A stretch of 48,193 nucleotides of DNA from Pseudomonas fontis (lineage in GTDB: Bacteria > Pseudomonadota > Gammaproteobacteria > Pseudomonadales > Pseudomonadaceae), in the NCBI RefSeq assembly GCF_028656955.1, contig NZ_JAMDGY010000003.1, positions 1 through 48,193 on the forward strand. The letters run 5' to 3'. Positions within the stretch are counted from its first letter, which is position 1. Each line of letters begins with the position of its first letter. Made by a program: the position numbers and the translations under genes. The notes under the pieces were generated by a model. It did not search any database. It was not told the DNA's origin and worked only from the letters and a program-made list of their open reading frames with translations. Shown piece by piece: positions 18,712 through 27,188 of this stretch.

Positions 18712-20070
18712 TCAAGGCGTGAGGGTGGCGACGGGGTGGGCGGACTTTTGCACCTGTTCCCAAACGCGCAGGAAGTTGCCCGCCCAGAGTTTGCCGATAT
18801 CGGCTTCGGAGTAGCCGCGGGTGAGCAGTTCGGCGGTGACATTGCGAATTTCGCTGACGTCCTTCCAGCCGGCCACGCCGCCGCCGTCGTTGAAGTCGGA
18901 GCTGATGCCGACGTGGTCGATGCCGATCTTTTTCACGGCATAGTCGATGGCGTCGCCGAGGTCCTTGAGGGTGGCCTTGGGTTCTTCGTCGATGATGCCG
19001 TAGAGGCTGCCGGCGTATTCGCCAAAGCGCGACTCGGGCCAGATGGCGATTACCGCATCGCCGGGCATCAGGGCGTTGGCCAGGCCTTGCAGGGGCTGCA
19101 GGTCGAAGCGTGCACGCAGGGCCTCGAGTTTTTCCAGGGTCGGCTTGCTCAGCGGCTTGAGATAGGTCGGGAAGCCGACGATCTGCACCACGCCGCCGCT
19201 GTCCTTGATCAGTTGCATTTCCTTGTCGCTGAGGTTGCGCGGGATGTCCACCAGGGCACGCGGGGCCGAGTGTGAGGCGACCATCGGGGTGCGGCTCAGG
19301 CGGGCGACGTCTTCCAGGGCCAGGGTCGACATCTGCGAGACATCGATGATCACTCCCAGGTCATTGAGGCGCTTGACCGCCTGCTCGCCCAGCGGTGACA
19401 GGCCGCCGAGGGCGTCGGCGGTGTCATTGAAGAAGGGCAGCGGGCGCGAGGAGTCGGCCCACACGTTGTTGCCGGTGTAGCTGAAGCCGAACATGCGCAT
19501 GCCACGTGCGGTCCACAGGTCCAGCTGGGAGAGGTCGGTGCCCAGTGGGTAGGCATTGAGCATGCTGATGAAGATGGCGAACTTGCCCTCGCCGTGCAGG
19601 CGACGGAAGTCGGCCGGGGTATAGGCGATGCCGACCTGGTTGGGGAAGTCGCGGACCATGCCGCTGATGATCTTGTAGCGCACTTCCTGCTGGTGACGGG
19701 CTTCGTCGACGAAGCCTGGGGTAGGGCGGTGGGGGGCATTGGGGCCGTTCCATAGCTCGGGCCAGCCGAAGATCGTCAGGGCCGCGCCGGAGAGGCGGCC
19801 GCGATTGGCTTTGACCAGGTCGAACTGGCCGGGGCCGTCCTTGTCGAGTTCATGGCCGGCGCTGCCGAAGTCCAGCGGCACGGTAACGTGGCTGTCGAAG
19901 GACAGGATGTGCTCGTGCAGGGCGTCGGCTTGCTCGACGATCTTGCGCGGGTAGCCTGCATCACCCTTGAAGTACCAATAGCCGGCCACTGCGGCGCCCA
20001 CGGACAGTGCAAGGGCAAGGGGCAGGCCGATATACAGGGCTTTGCGGGAACGGGTTCTGGTCATTGCCAT
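18712..20070 (-). CDS. pvdM: PvdM, renal-dipeptidase-like protein with a degenerate zinc site
   Basis: A 452-residue M19 (membrane dipeptidase) family protein with an N-terminal membrane anchor (about residues 11-33), placing the domain in the periplasm. Compared with human renal dipeptidase, His61 and His267 are kept, but the Asp of HxD is Thr63, the bridging Glu is Leu171, and a ligand His is Gln246. This agrees with reports that PvdM lacks metallopeptidase activity and instead supports PvdP-dependent ferribactin oxidation. The ATG at 20070 precedes MAMTRTRSRK; a second ATG lies 6 bases on. The frame stays open far upstream through the REP array, but those residues are repeat-encoded and not part of the protein. 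First gene of pvdM-N-O, behind an exact PvdS box. Confidence 0.93.
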   Translation of the reverse strand: MAMTRTRSRKALYIGLPLALALSVGAAVAGYWYFKGDAGYPRKIVEQADALHEHILSFDSHVTVPLDFGSAGHELDKDGPGQFDLVKANRGRLSGAALTIFGWPELWNGPNAPHRPTPGFVDEARHQQEVRYKIISGMVRDFPNQVGIAYTPADFRRLHGEGKFAIFISMLNAYPLGTDLSQLDLWTARGMRMFGFSYTGNNVWADSSRPLPFFNDTADALGGLSPLGEQAVKRLNDLGVIIDVSQMSTLALEDVARLSRTPMVASHSAPRALVDIPRNLSDKEMQLIKDSGGVVQIVGFPTYLKPLSKPTLEKLEALRARFDLQPLQGLANALMPGDAVIAIWPESRFGEYAGSLYGIIDEEPKATLKDLGDAIDYAVKKIGIDHVGISSDFNDGGGVAGWKDVSEIRNVTAELLTRGYSEADIGKLWAGNFLRVWEQVQKSAHPVATLTP

Positions 20071-20146
20071 CTCGGTCGCTGTGCTGAGTGGACCGACCAG
20101 CCTGCGGCGCGCAAACGCCAGGCAAAAGTCGGGTGTCAGGGGAGGG

Positions 20147-20170
20147 ACGAGTGGGCTTGGGGGAAATTTA
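20147..20170 (-). promoter_or_regulatory. PvdS iron-starvation box, pvdM-pvdN-pvdO promoter
   Basis: The minus strand reads TAAAT, 16 bases, CGT, exact to the PvdS pattern, 77-100 bases upstream of the pvdM ATG. That distance equals the one at pvdA. It ends about 14 bases from the start of the REP array. Confidence 0.9.
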
Positions 20171-20183
20171 TGCAATGGGGTTG

Positions 20184-21380
20184 GACACAGTCCCTGTGGG
20201 ACTGGGCTGACGGGGGTCGAGCTGATGCAGTGCATTCTTCCGATTTTTCTGGCGCTGCGCGCCAGATCGCGGGACAAGGCCCGCTCCCACAGAGGTCTCT
20301 GCTCACCACCCGAAATGAAGTTGTACCCAAGTCCTGTGGGAGCGGGCCTAGTCCCGCGATCGAGTGCGCAGCGCTCGCAAAACTTGCTGGCGGGGATCGA
20401 GTTGGTGCACCGCATTCCTCTGATTTTGCTGGCGCTACGCGCCAGATCGCGGGACAAGGCCCGCTCCCACAGAGGTCTTTGCTCACCACCCGGAATGAAG
20501 TTGGACACAAGTCCTGTGGGAGCGGGCTGGTCCCGCGATCGAGTGCGCAGCGCTCGCAAAGCCTGCTGGCGGGGATCGGGCTGATACAGCGCATTCTTCC
20601 GATCTAGCTGGCGCTACGCGCCAGATCGCGGGACAAGGCCCGCTCCCACAGATGTCTTTGCTCACCACCCGAAATGAAGTTGTACCCAAGTCCTGTGGGA
20701 GCGGGCTGGTCCCGCGATCGAGTGCGCAGCGCTCGCAAAGCCTGCTGGCGGGGATCGGGCTGATACAGCGCATTCTTCCGATCTAGCTGGCGCTACGCGC
20801 CAGATCGCGGGACAAGGCCCGCTCCCACAGAGGTCTCCGCTCACCACCCGAAATGAAGTTGTACCCAAGTCCTGTGGGAGCGGGCTGGTCCCGCGATCGA
20901 GTGCGCAGCGCTCGCAAAGCCTGCTGGCGGGGGTCGAGCTGATGCAGCGCATTCTTCCGATTTTGCTGGCGCTGCGCGCCAGATCGCGGGACTAGCCCGC
21001 TCCCACAGAGGTCTCTGCTCACCACTCGAAATGAAGTTGTACCCAAGTCCTTTGGGAGCGGGCTGGTCCCGCGATCGAGTGCGCAGCGCTCGCAAAGCCT
21101 GCTGGCGGGGATCGAGTTGGTGCAGCGCATTCTTCCGATCTTGCTGGCGCTATGCGCCAGATCGCGGGACAAGGCCCGCTCCCACAGATGTCTTTGCTCA
21201 CCACCCGAAATGAAGTTGTACCCAAGTCCTGTGGGAGCGGGCCTAGTCCCGCGATCGAGTGCGCAGCGCTCGCAAAGCCTGCTGGCGGGGATCGGGCTGA
21301 TGCAGCGCATTCTTCCGATCTAGCTGGCGCTGCGCGCCAGATCGCGGGACAAGGCCCGCTCCCACAGAGGTCTCTGCTAG
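20184..21380. repeat. Tandem array of about 179-bp REP-doublet units
   Basis: Units start at 20190 (shortened, about 141 bp), 20331, 20511, 20690, 20869, 21047 and 21226, with spacings of 180, 179, 179, 178 and 179 bases and very high identity. Each holds an inverted REP pair: CTGTGGGAGCGGGC, then TCCCGCGATCGAGTGCGCAG, a spacer, and GATCGCGGGAC with GCCCGCTCCCACAG. A second short palindrome (TGGCGCTGCGCGCCA) lies inside. The first unit lacks about 38 bases of the left arm; the last breaks off near 21380. Long minus-strand open frames across it are products of the period and composition, not genes. The whole 1.39-kb space between pvdM and the next gene is this array plus promoter sequence. Confidence 0.95.
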
Positions 21381-21455
21381 CCAGCCGAAGCCTCAAGTTC
21401 CGCGCCTATCAGTCGATACCGTAGGCAGACATTTAACATCAGGACGATCTTGATC

Positions 21456-21905
21456 ATGGCAGACCTAACCCTATCTGCAGCCACCAGCGTGCACCTCGCA
21501 CCCCGCCGCTCGGCAATCGATGCAGCCAACACCGAAAGCAGCGCCCCGGCGACCGTTGTCGCGAAGAAAGAGGAAGGCTTGCACATCGACATGTCCGCGC
21601 TGGGCACTGCCAAGAAAGAAGCCGATGCCAAGGCCGAGGAGGCCGAGAGCCAGGAGCCTGCGCACATCAAGCTATTGCGCGACCGGATCAAGGAGTTGCA
21701 AAAGCAGCTCGATGAAGCACAGAAGCGTTTGCAGGAAGCCTCGCAGGGCCCTGACGACCAGGCCAAAGCCACCCGTGTTGCTGCCGCCCAAGCCGCTGTC
21801 GCGACGATTTCCGGCGCGTTGCTGCAAGCGACCGCGCAACTGCTCAAGGCGCTGACTGAAACCGGCACCAGCAGCGCCGGCTCATCGCTCAACACCACCG
21901 CCTGA
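21456..21905 (+). CDS. Hypothetical protein with a central coiled coil
   Basis: A 149-residue protein of no family I recognise. It has no signal peptide or membrane segment. Residues about 45-95 are charged and Ala/Glu/Lys-rich (KKEADAKAEEAESQE, LLRDRIKELQKQLDEAQKRL) with heptad spacing typical of a coiled coil. The C-terminal third is Ala/Thr/Leu-rich and ends in a Ser/Thr tail. The ATG at 21456 has AGGA 11 bases upstream; a TTG two codons earlier would have better spacing, so the start could be 21450. It reads away from the REP array and converges on pbpG across a hairpin. Codon use is like its neighbours, so it is probably a real gene. Confidence 0.75.
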   Translation: MADLTLSAATSVHLAPRRSAIDAANTESSAPATVVAKKEEGLHIDMSALGTAKKEADAKAEEAESQEPAHIKLLRDRIKELQKQLDEAQKRLQEASQGPDDQAKATRVAAAQAAVATISGALLQATAQLLKALTETGTSSAGSSLNTTA

Positions 21906-21918
21906 GGTCAGTTGCAAC

Positions 21919-21948
21919 AGCCTGCCGTCGCGCAAGGCGCGGCAGGCT
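21919..21948. terminator. Hairpin between convergent genes
   Basis: AGCCTGCCG and CGGCAGGCT form a 9-bp stem around a 12-base GC-rich loop, between the stop codons of the hypothetical gene and pbpG. The T-tract is poor, so efficiency is uncertain. Confidence 0.6.
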
Positions 21949-21955
21949 TGCCCCA

Positions 21956-22888
21956 TCAGTCCTGTGGACGGTTCTGCGTCCGATCAGACTTGTAGCGCAT
22001 GGCGACCGCCGGCGCTGGCTTGGTTGCACCGGTTTCCAGCCACTGGCGCATACGGGTCGCATCGGCGAAGTGGGTGTACTTGCCGAACGCATCGAGAATC
22101 ACCATGGCCACCGGACGGTTGTCCATCTTCGTCAGCAGCACCAGGCAATGCCCGGCATCGTTGGTGAAGCCGGTCTTGGTCAGGCGGATATCCCAATTGC
22201 TCTTGTTGACCAGGTGGTCGGTGTTGCGAAAGCCCAGGGTGTAGTTGGGTTTGCGAAACGCCACGGTCTTCTCGCGGGTAGTGCTCAGTTCACTCAGCAA
22301 CGGGTAGTTGCGCGCGGCCATCAACAGCTTGCTCAGGTCACGGGCGGTGGAGACGTTGCTGGTGGACAGGCCGGTAGGCTCGACATAGCGGGTGTGGCTC
22401 ATGCCCAGGGCCTTGGCCTTGGCGTTCATCGCCTTGATGAAGGCCGGGTAACCGCCTGGGTAGTGATGGGCCAGGGTAGTGGCGGCGCGGTTCTCCGATG
22501 ACATCAGGGTAATCAGCAGCATTTCGCGACGGCTCAGTTCGCTGCCCAGGCGCACGCGCGAGTAAATGCCCTTCATGTCCGGGTTCTGCGCGATGGTCAC
22601 GGCCAGGCTCTCGTCCATCGACTGCTTGGCATCAAGCACGACCATGCCGGTCATCAACTTGGTGACCGAGGCAATCGGCACTACGCGGTCCGGGTTGTAG
22701 GAATACAGGACCTGGTTGGTCTGCAGATCGATCAACAGGGCGCTGCCGGAGGCCAGGTGCAACTTCGAGGGGTCGCGCTGAACCTGTGGCGCGGGTTGCG
22801 CAACAGCACTCGACGTGACGCTGGCGGTGCCAGTGAGCAACAGCAGCAAGCTGAGTATCGAAAGGGAGGTTTTCACGTTAGTGCTCAC
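21956..22888 (-). CDS. pbpG: D-alanyl-D-alanine endopeptidase (PBP7/8 type)
   Basis: A 310-residue serine DD-peptidase of the S11 family, predicted to cut D-Ala-meso-DAP cross-links in peptidoglycan. All three penicillin-binding motifs are visible: SVTK (Ser74, Lys77), SEN (131-133) and KTG (238-240). A Sec signal peptide (about residues 1-30) places it in the periplasm. Length and the [20 protein letters not shown] context match PbpG rather than the longer DacA/DacC carboxypeptidases, which carry an extra C-terminal domain. It is monocistronic as far as the sequence shows, converging on the upstream hypothetical gene. Confidence 0.93.
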   Translation of the reverse strand: MSTNVKTSLSILSLLLLLTGTASVTSSAVAQPAPQVQRDPSKLHLASGSALLIDLQTNQVLYSYNPDRVVPIASVTKLMTGMVVLDAKQSMDESLAVTIAQNPDMKGIYSRVRLGSELSRREMLLITLMSSENRAATTLAHHYPGGYPAFIKAMNAKAKALGMSHTRYVEPTGLSTSNVSTARDLSKLLMAARNYPLLSELSTTREKTVAFRKPNYTLGFRNTDHLVNKSNWDIRLTKTGFTNDAGHCLVLLTKMDNRPVAMVILDAFGKYTHFADATRMRQWLETGATKPAPAVAMRYKSDRTQNRPQD

Positions 22889-23103
22889 TAAGAATGGGTA
22901 TGTCGTTGGCTGTGCAAGGATTTTTATTTTTCTAATCGTTGCATTTTATGAGTATGGACGAGCTTGTGTCGATTGCCCCGTATTCATTGGCCCATAAATG
23001 AAGAAAACTTAATCCTGTACCCATTTTGTACCCAGTTAGTTTGCTTGCTAAACGTTCCTTCCTTCGTTCAATTATTGGATGGCTGCCACTGGCTCAGCCA
23101 ACT
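22889..23103. other. Non-coding gap between pbpG and the FadL-family gene
   Basis: About 215 AT-richer bases holding the pbpG promoter region. A direct repeat TGTACCCA occurs twice, 12 bases apart, near 23018-23036. No gene is seen. Confidence 0.5.
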
Positions 23104-24402
23104 TCAGAAACGCCAGGTCGCGCCGCCACCAAGGATGTGCAGGGCACTGTTCTGATAGCTGCCCGAGAGCGTCGTGCCGGAACGCGCCTTGCTCTGGTCG
23201 ACCTCCATGTCGCCCAGCCAGACCAGGGTATAGGCCAGGTGCAGGTCGAGCCCTTCCTCCAGCTGGTAGTTGACCCCGGTTGCAAAGCGCCAGGCCTCGC
23301 CCATGGGGTTGTCGACCGTGCGATTCTTGTCCTCCACGGCGGAGCTGTCGTAGCCCACGCCGAAACTCCAGCGCAATTGCCGCGTGGCCTGGTATTGCGC
23401 GCCAAGGGACACATGCCAGGTGTCCTTGTACTGGCGATCAACGCTGCGGCTGACATCGGCGGCGTCGGCATCCACCTCCACGCCGATGTTGCCGAACTCG
23501 CTCCAGTCCTGCCAGCCAAGGCTGCCAAGCAGCTTCCACTGCGGGTCGAGGTCGTGGGCAACACTGAGCAGCACCGTCTGCGGCACGCTCATGTCCAGTT
23601 CCAGGTCATCGGCGTCGAGGCGGTTCAACGCGGCATTGATGATCGGGTTGCTGATATTGCGCACGTTCGGCCGGTCCTTGAACTCCAGGTCGATCTTGCT
23701 GGTGTAGGCCAGGCCGATTTGCGTGCGTGGGCCTAGGTGGTAGAGCAGGCCGAGGTTCACTCCCATGCCGACGTCGGTGTCCTTGTATTCCAGCTGGCCG
23801 TCCGGGCGGTTTGCCAGGCCGAGCAGGTTGTTGTTGATGGCCATTTCAGTGCGGTAGTAGCCGTACATCAGGCGTGGGCCAATCCCCAGGGAAAGGTCGT
23901 CGGTAATCTTGTAGGCGTAGGTGGGTTGCAGCGATATGCCGATGATCGCGGTTTCCTGGCTGAAGTAACGTCCGGCCCAGTCATCGTCATAGTTAAGGGC
24001 CAAGCCGAAGTTGCCGTACATGCCAAAGCCGATGGCCGAGCGTTCGTCCAACTGGTGGGTGATGAAGGTGCTGGCGCCTGGCAGGTATTGCAGGGCATTG
24101 CCGCCTTCGTTGCCATCGAACTGGTTGTTGCCGTCACGGGAGAATTTGATGTCGCCGAGAATCACCTGGGCGTTGGCGCTGACTTGGGTACCGCGCAGCT
24201 CGGTGATTGCCGCAGGGTTGCTCATCAGCACGCTGGGGTCGCGGGCCAGGGCGGCGGCGCCGGCATTGGCCAGGCCATTGCCTTCCTGGCCGGCCTCGTA
24301 GATGAACAGGCCCCCGGCCCAGCTGTTGCCGGTCAGTAGGCTGAGTGCACAGGCCAGGCCTGATAGCTGACGTTGATAGGGTGCGCGACGAAGGTTGTGC
24401 AT
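23104..24402 (-). CDS. FadL/OmpP1/TodX-family outer-membrane transporter
   Basis: This 432-residue protein has a signal peptide (cleavage near SWAGG, about residue 29) and the FadL N-terminal hatch pattern GLFIYEAGQEGNGLANAG with the family's NPA motif (LMSNPAAITEL). The rest is beta-strand-like with aromatic girdles and ends in TWRF, a BAM-recognised C terminus. FadL-type channels take long-chain fatty acids or other hydrophobic compounds across the outer membrane by lateral diffusion. The gene lies 117 bases after the alkylsulfatase gene on the same strand, separated by a hairpin. A shared role in surfactant or fatty-chain use is a reasonable inference, as the sulfatase would release long-chain alcohols. 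The substrate is not fixed by sequence. Confidence 0.88.
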   Translation of the reverse strand: MHNLRRAPYQRQLSGLACALSLLTGNSWAGGLFIYEAGQEGNGLANAGAAALARDPSVLMSNPAAITELRGTQVSANAQVILGDIKFSRDGNNQFDGNEGGNALQYLPGASTFITHQLDERSAIGFGMYGNFGLALNYDDDWAGRYFSQETAIIGISLQPTYAYKITDDLSLGIGPRLMYGYYRTEMAINNNLLGLANRPDGQLEYKDTDVGMGVNLGLLYHLGPRTQIGLAYTSKIDLEFKDRPNVRNISNPIINAALNRLDADDLELDMSVPQTVLLSVAHDLDPQWKLLGSLGWQDWSEFGNIGVEVDADAADVSRSVDRQYKDTWHVSLGAQYQATRQLRWSFGVGYDSSAVEDKNRTVDNPMGEAWRFATGVNYQLEEGLDLHLAYTLVWLGDMEVDQSKARSGTTLSGSYQNSALHILGGGATWRF

Positions 24403-24463
24403 GAGGCTTCCTCCGGGTTGAACGGGGGCAATCCTTGAGGGGTGTGCTGTTCACCCTGCCAGG

Positions 24464-24494
24464 ACGCCAGCAGCGCAGGCTGCGCTGCTGGCGT
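24464..24494 (-). other. 14-bp perfect hairpin between alkylsulfatase and FadL-family genes
   Basis: ACGCCAGCAGCGCA and TGCGCTGCTGGCGT flank a 3-base loop. No T-run follows on the minus strand, so it may set differential mRNA stability or partly terminate rather than fully separate the two genes. Confidence 0.55.
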
Positions 24495-24519
24495 TGGCGC
24501 GGGGACTATGGCGCAGGGA

Positions 24520-26487
24520 CTATGGCTCGGCGATGGTGAACCAGAAGTCGAACTTCTCGTACAAGGTCAGCATTTCCTTGAACTTGTCCTTGTTGCCTTC
24601 GATTTTCACGTCGCCGCTTTCGGTCAGGTTGCCCAACTTCAGTTTGCCCAGGGCAATATCGTCCAGGGTGGTGCGGTTCAGCGTCACGGTGCCATCGGCC
24701 TTGTCGTCATGCTTGTTCAGCGCGTAGTTCATCACGCCGTTTTTCACCGTCAGCAGGTATTTCTCCTTGGTGTCGGGGAACTCCAGGTTGTAGGTGTATT
24801 GCTTGTCGCCAACTTTCGGGCCGTTCAGGTGAATGGCCAGGAAGTCGAGGAACATCGGCGTGGTCATGCCACGGATGATGTCCGGCGAGGAGGTGTTGGG
24901 CGTGGCCACTTTCTTCACGCCTTCGCGCAGCTCTTGCGCACCAGACAGGTAGAAGTTGCGTGCTGGCCCCGACTCTGCCTGGTAGCCCATCTGCTCAAGG
25001 GCATCGGCTTCCAGCTTGCGGGCCTGCTCGTTGTCCGGGTTGGCGAAGACCACCTTGTTGCTGAGGGTGGCCGACCAGCGATAGTCGCCCTTGTCGTAGG
25101 CGTCCTTGGCGGACGTGAGCATCTTGTCAGCGCCAACCATCTCGACGTACTTCTTGGCCTCATCCACTGGAGGCAGCGGGTTGAGGGTCGCCGGGTTGCC
25201 GTCCCAGAAGCCCAGGTACAGTTGATAGGTGGCGCGCACGTTGTGCTTGAGGTCGCCATAGTAGCCACGGTTGTAGAACTCCTTGGCCAGGCTGTCGGGC
25301 AGGGTGAACTGCTCGGCGATCTCATGCATGGTCAGGCCCTGGTTGGCCATGCGCAGGGTCTGGTCGTTGATGTACTTGTACAGGTCACGCTGTTTTTCCA
25401 GGTGTTGCACGACGTTTGCCTGGCCCCATTGTGGCCAGTGGTGGCTGCCCATCGAGGCTTGTGCCTTGTCGCCCCACATGGCGATGGTTTCCGAGAGGGT
25501 GTCGGCCCACTTCTTCGCGCTGCGCACCTTGGCCCCACGCATGGTGAGGATGTTGTGCAGGGTATGGTTGCCGTCTTCGGCAAGGTCCAGCACCTTGAAC
25601 TGCGGGAAGTAGAACAGCATCTCGGCGGGTGCCTCGGTGCCCGGCGCCATCTGGAACTCGATGTCGATGCCATCGACGGTGAGTTTCTCACCGGTCTTGC
25701 TGATCAGCTTGCTCGGTTCGAACAGGGTGATGGTGCCCGCTGCGGTGGTCAGGCCCAGGCCACCACCGACGTTGCCTTGCGGGTTTTTCGGCAACAGGTT
25801 GCCGTACATGTAGGAGGCGCGGCGGCTCATCACCGTGCCGGCGAACACGTTCTCGCTCACGGCCTCTTCCATGAAGCCTTCCGGTGCGATGACCGGGATC
25901 TTGCCGGAGCGCACATCCTTCTCGTCGACAATTGCGCGCAAGCCGGCGAAGTGGTCGACATGCGAGTGGGTGAAGATCACCGCTGCAATCGGCAGCTTCT
26001 CGACCTTGTCGTTGACCAGGTCCAGCGCGGCCTTGGCGGTTTCGGCCGAGGTCAGCGGGTCAATCACGATCCAGCCGGTCTTGCCGCGAACGAAGGTGAC
26101 GTTGGCCAGGTCGATGTTGCGCACCTGGTAGATACCGTCGACCACTTTGAACAGCCCGCGAATCGCCAATATTTGCGATTGTCGCCACAGGCTCGGGTTG
26201 ACGGTGGGCGGTGTAGGGCCTTCCTGCTTGAGGAAGTCGTATTGCGAGAGGTCGATCACGGTATTGCCGGCTTCACCCTTGATCACTGGGCTGGGCAGGT
26301 CGGCAATGAAGCCTTTTTTGGCGTCTTCGAAGTCTTGCTTGTTTGCGAAGGGTAGGTAGTCGGCAATCGCCTGGTTGGCCTTCTTGGTCGCCTCGGTGGC
26401 GTCGTTGGGAGCGGCGAAAACAGTGCAGCTGAAGAGCAGCGTGGTAATGGCGAGGGCGGAGCATTGCTTGTGCACGTGAGTGAGCAT
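24520..26487 (-). CDS. Periplasmic alkyl sulfatase (SdsA1-like metallo-beta-lactamase fold)
   Basis: A 655-residue exported type III alkyl sulfatase, predicted to hydrolyse primary alkyl sulfates such as SDS to alcohol and sulfate with a binuclear zinc site. A signal peptide covers about residues 1-25 (ends VFAAP). The metallo-beta-lactamase motif THSHVDHFAG lies near residue 171. The sequences ASMGSHHWPQWG and GYYGDLKHNVRATYQLYLGFWDGNP belong to the alkylsulfatase dimerization region, and the last about 120 residues form an SCP2-like domain expected to bind the aliphatic chain. The ATG at 26487 has GGAGA 6 bases upstream and places the signal peptide correctly; an in-frame start 15 codons earlier is not used. 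First gene of a likely pair with the FadL-family transporter. Confidence 0.92.
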   Translation of the reverse strand: MLTHVHKQCSALAITTLLFSCTVFAAPNDATEATKKANQAIADYLPFANKQDFEDAKKGFIADLPSPVIKGEAGNTVIDLSQYDFLKQEGPTPPTVNPSLWRQSQILAIRGLFKVVDGIYQVRNIDLANVTFVRGKTGWIVIDPLTSAETAKAALDLVNDKVEKLPIAAVIFTHSHVDHFAGLRAIVDEKDVRSGKIPVIAPEGFMEEAVSENVFAGTVMSRRASYMYGNLLPKNPQGNVGGGLGLTTAAGTITLFEPSKLISKTGEKLTVDGIDIEFQMAPGTEAPAEMLFYFPQFKVLDLAEDGNHTLHNILTMRGAKVRSAKKWADTLSETIAMWGDKAQASMGSHHWPQWGQANVVQHLEKQRDLYKYINDQTLRMANQGLTMHEIAEQFTLPDSLAKEFYNRGYYGDLKHNVRATYQLYLGFWDGNPATLNPLPPVDEAKKYVEMVGADKMLTSAKDAYDKGDYRWSATLSNKVVFANPDNEQARKLEADALEQMGYQAESGPARNFYLSGAQELREGVKKVATPNTSSPDIIRGMTTPMFLDFLAIHLNGPKVGDKQYTYNLEFPDTKEKYLLTVKNGVMNYALNKHDDKADGTVTLNRTTLDDIALGKLKLGNLTESGDVKIEGNKDKFKEMLTLYEKFDFWFTIAEP

Positions 26488-26835
26488 GCGAGTTCTCCAG
26501 TAAGGAAACTCCCTGGCAATACACGGCTCCAAGGTCGGTGGGTGTCAAAAGGCTCAAACGAGACTAGAACAGGATGCTCGAATACGCACAAATCAAAAGG
26601 GAATTACTTGCAAATTCAGGGTGGGAATCTTCGAAAAACCGGCAATTTGATGTGAGATTGCGCACAGAAATCGTGTGCGAAACGGGGCGTTTACAACAAT
26701 TTATTTCTGGCGTTTGATGGCTGGCACAATGATTTCACCTCTAATAACTACCTGACCTCTCGGGCTTTTTTATTGGCTGGAAGTTGTGGTGAGGTGGAAA
26801 TTAATCATATTGACCGCGGGCTGCGACCCGCACCC
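26488..26835. other. Non-coding region upstream of the alkylsulfatase gene
   Basis: About 350 AT-richer bases with the sulfatase promoter region. I see no ORF with a convincing start, no RNA gene and no clear operator. Confidence 0.5.
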
Positions 26836-26862
26836 AAAAAAAAACCCGCCATAAAGGCGGGT
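26836..26862 (-). terminator. Intrinsic terminator of the 60-residue gene
   Basis: Read on the minus strand: ACCCGCC, a 5-base loop, GGCGGGT, then nine T residues. It lies about 47 bases after the stop of the small gene at 26909-27091. Confidence 0.88.
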
Positions 26863-26908
26863 CAAGGGGAGGTGTGCGGAGCAACGCACGATGAAACGAA
26901 TATGTTGA

Positions 26909-27091
26909 TCAGGCGCACAGGGCTCCGTGCTCGATGCGCCGGGCCAGCGCCTGGGCGGCTGACAGCGACGTCAGCGGTGCGCTAACCGCTTCACCGTCGC
27001 GAACCAGGTACCAGCAGGCCAGCAAGCCCATTTCGCGAAGAGCACTGGGGACGGCGCTGCCGATGACGGACATGATGTGGATAGTGGCCAT
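26909..27091 (-). CDS. Small conserved-looking protein, 60 residues
   Basis: A 60-residue protein of unrecognised family. The ATG at 27091 has GGGAG 6 bases upstream and the gene ends at a strong terminator, so it is a real transcription unit. The sequence aligns with the 71-residue protein at 30393-30608: both have I-G-S-x-V-P, then L-R, G, C-W, L and G-E in the same spacing, followed by an Ala/Arg-rich helix. There is no signal peptide and no obvious metal or DNA-binding motif. The gene probably encodes a small cytoplasmic protein of a Pseudomonas-specific family; the function is unknown. Confidence 0.75.
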   Translation of the reverse strand: MATIHIMSVIGSAVPSALREMGLLACWYLVRDGEAVSAPLTSLSAAQALARRIEHGALCA

Positions 27092-27188
27092 TGGGATTCT
27101 CCCGGTGAGTCATGGCGCTACCTTACGTCGCTGCCCGTCATGTTTGAAATTAACGCTCTCGATAGTGCTCATTGACGCGATCAACTGA

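Noticed and set aside
20071..20559. Upstream extension of pvdM into the repeat array (to 615 residues)
   Set aside because: The added residues are repeat-encoded; the PvdS promoter lies inside the extension and the membrane anchor starts at 20070.
20184..21380. CRISPR array
   Set aside because: Units are 179 bp, nearly identical throughout with internal palindromes and no variable spacers; no cas genes.
20136..21396. Several 90-180-residue open frames with repeated RDLARSAS/AHSIAG sequences
   Set aside because: They follow the 179-bp tandem unit and are artefacts of its period and composition.
26727..26745. TGGCAC-containing possible sigma54 promoter
   Set aside because: The -12 element and spacing do not match TGGCAC-N5-TTGCA.
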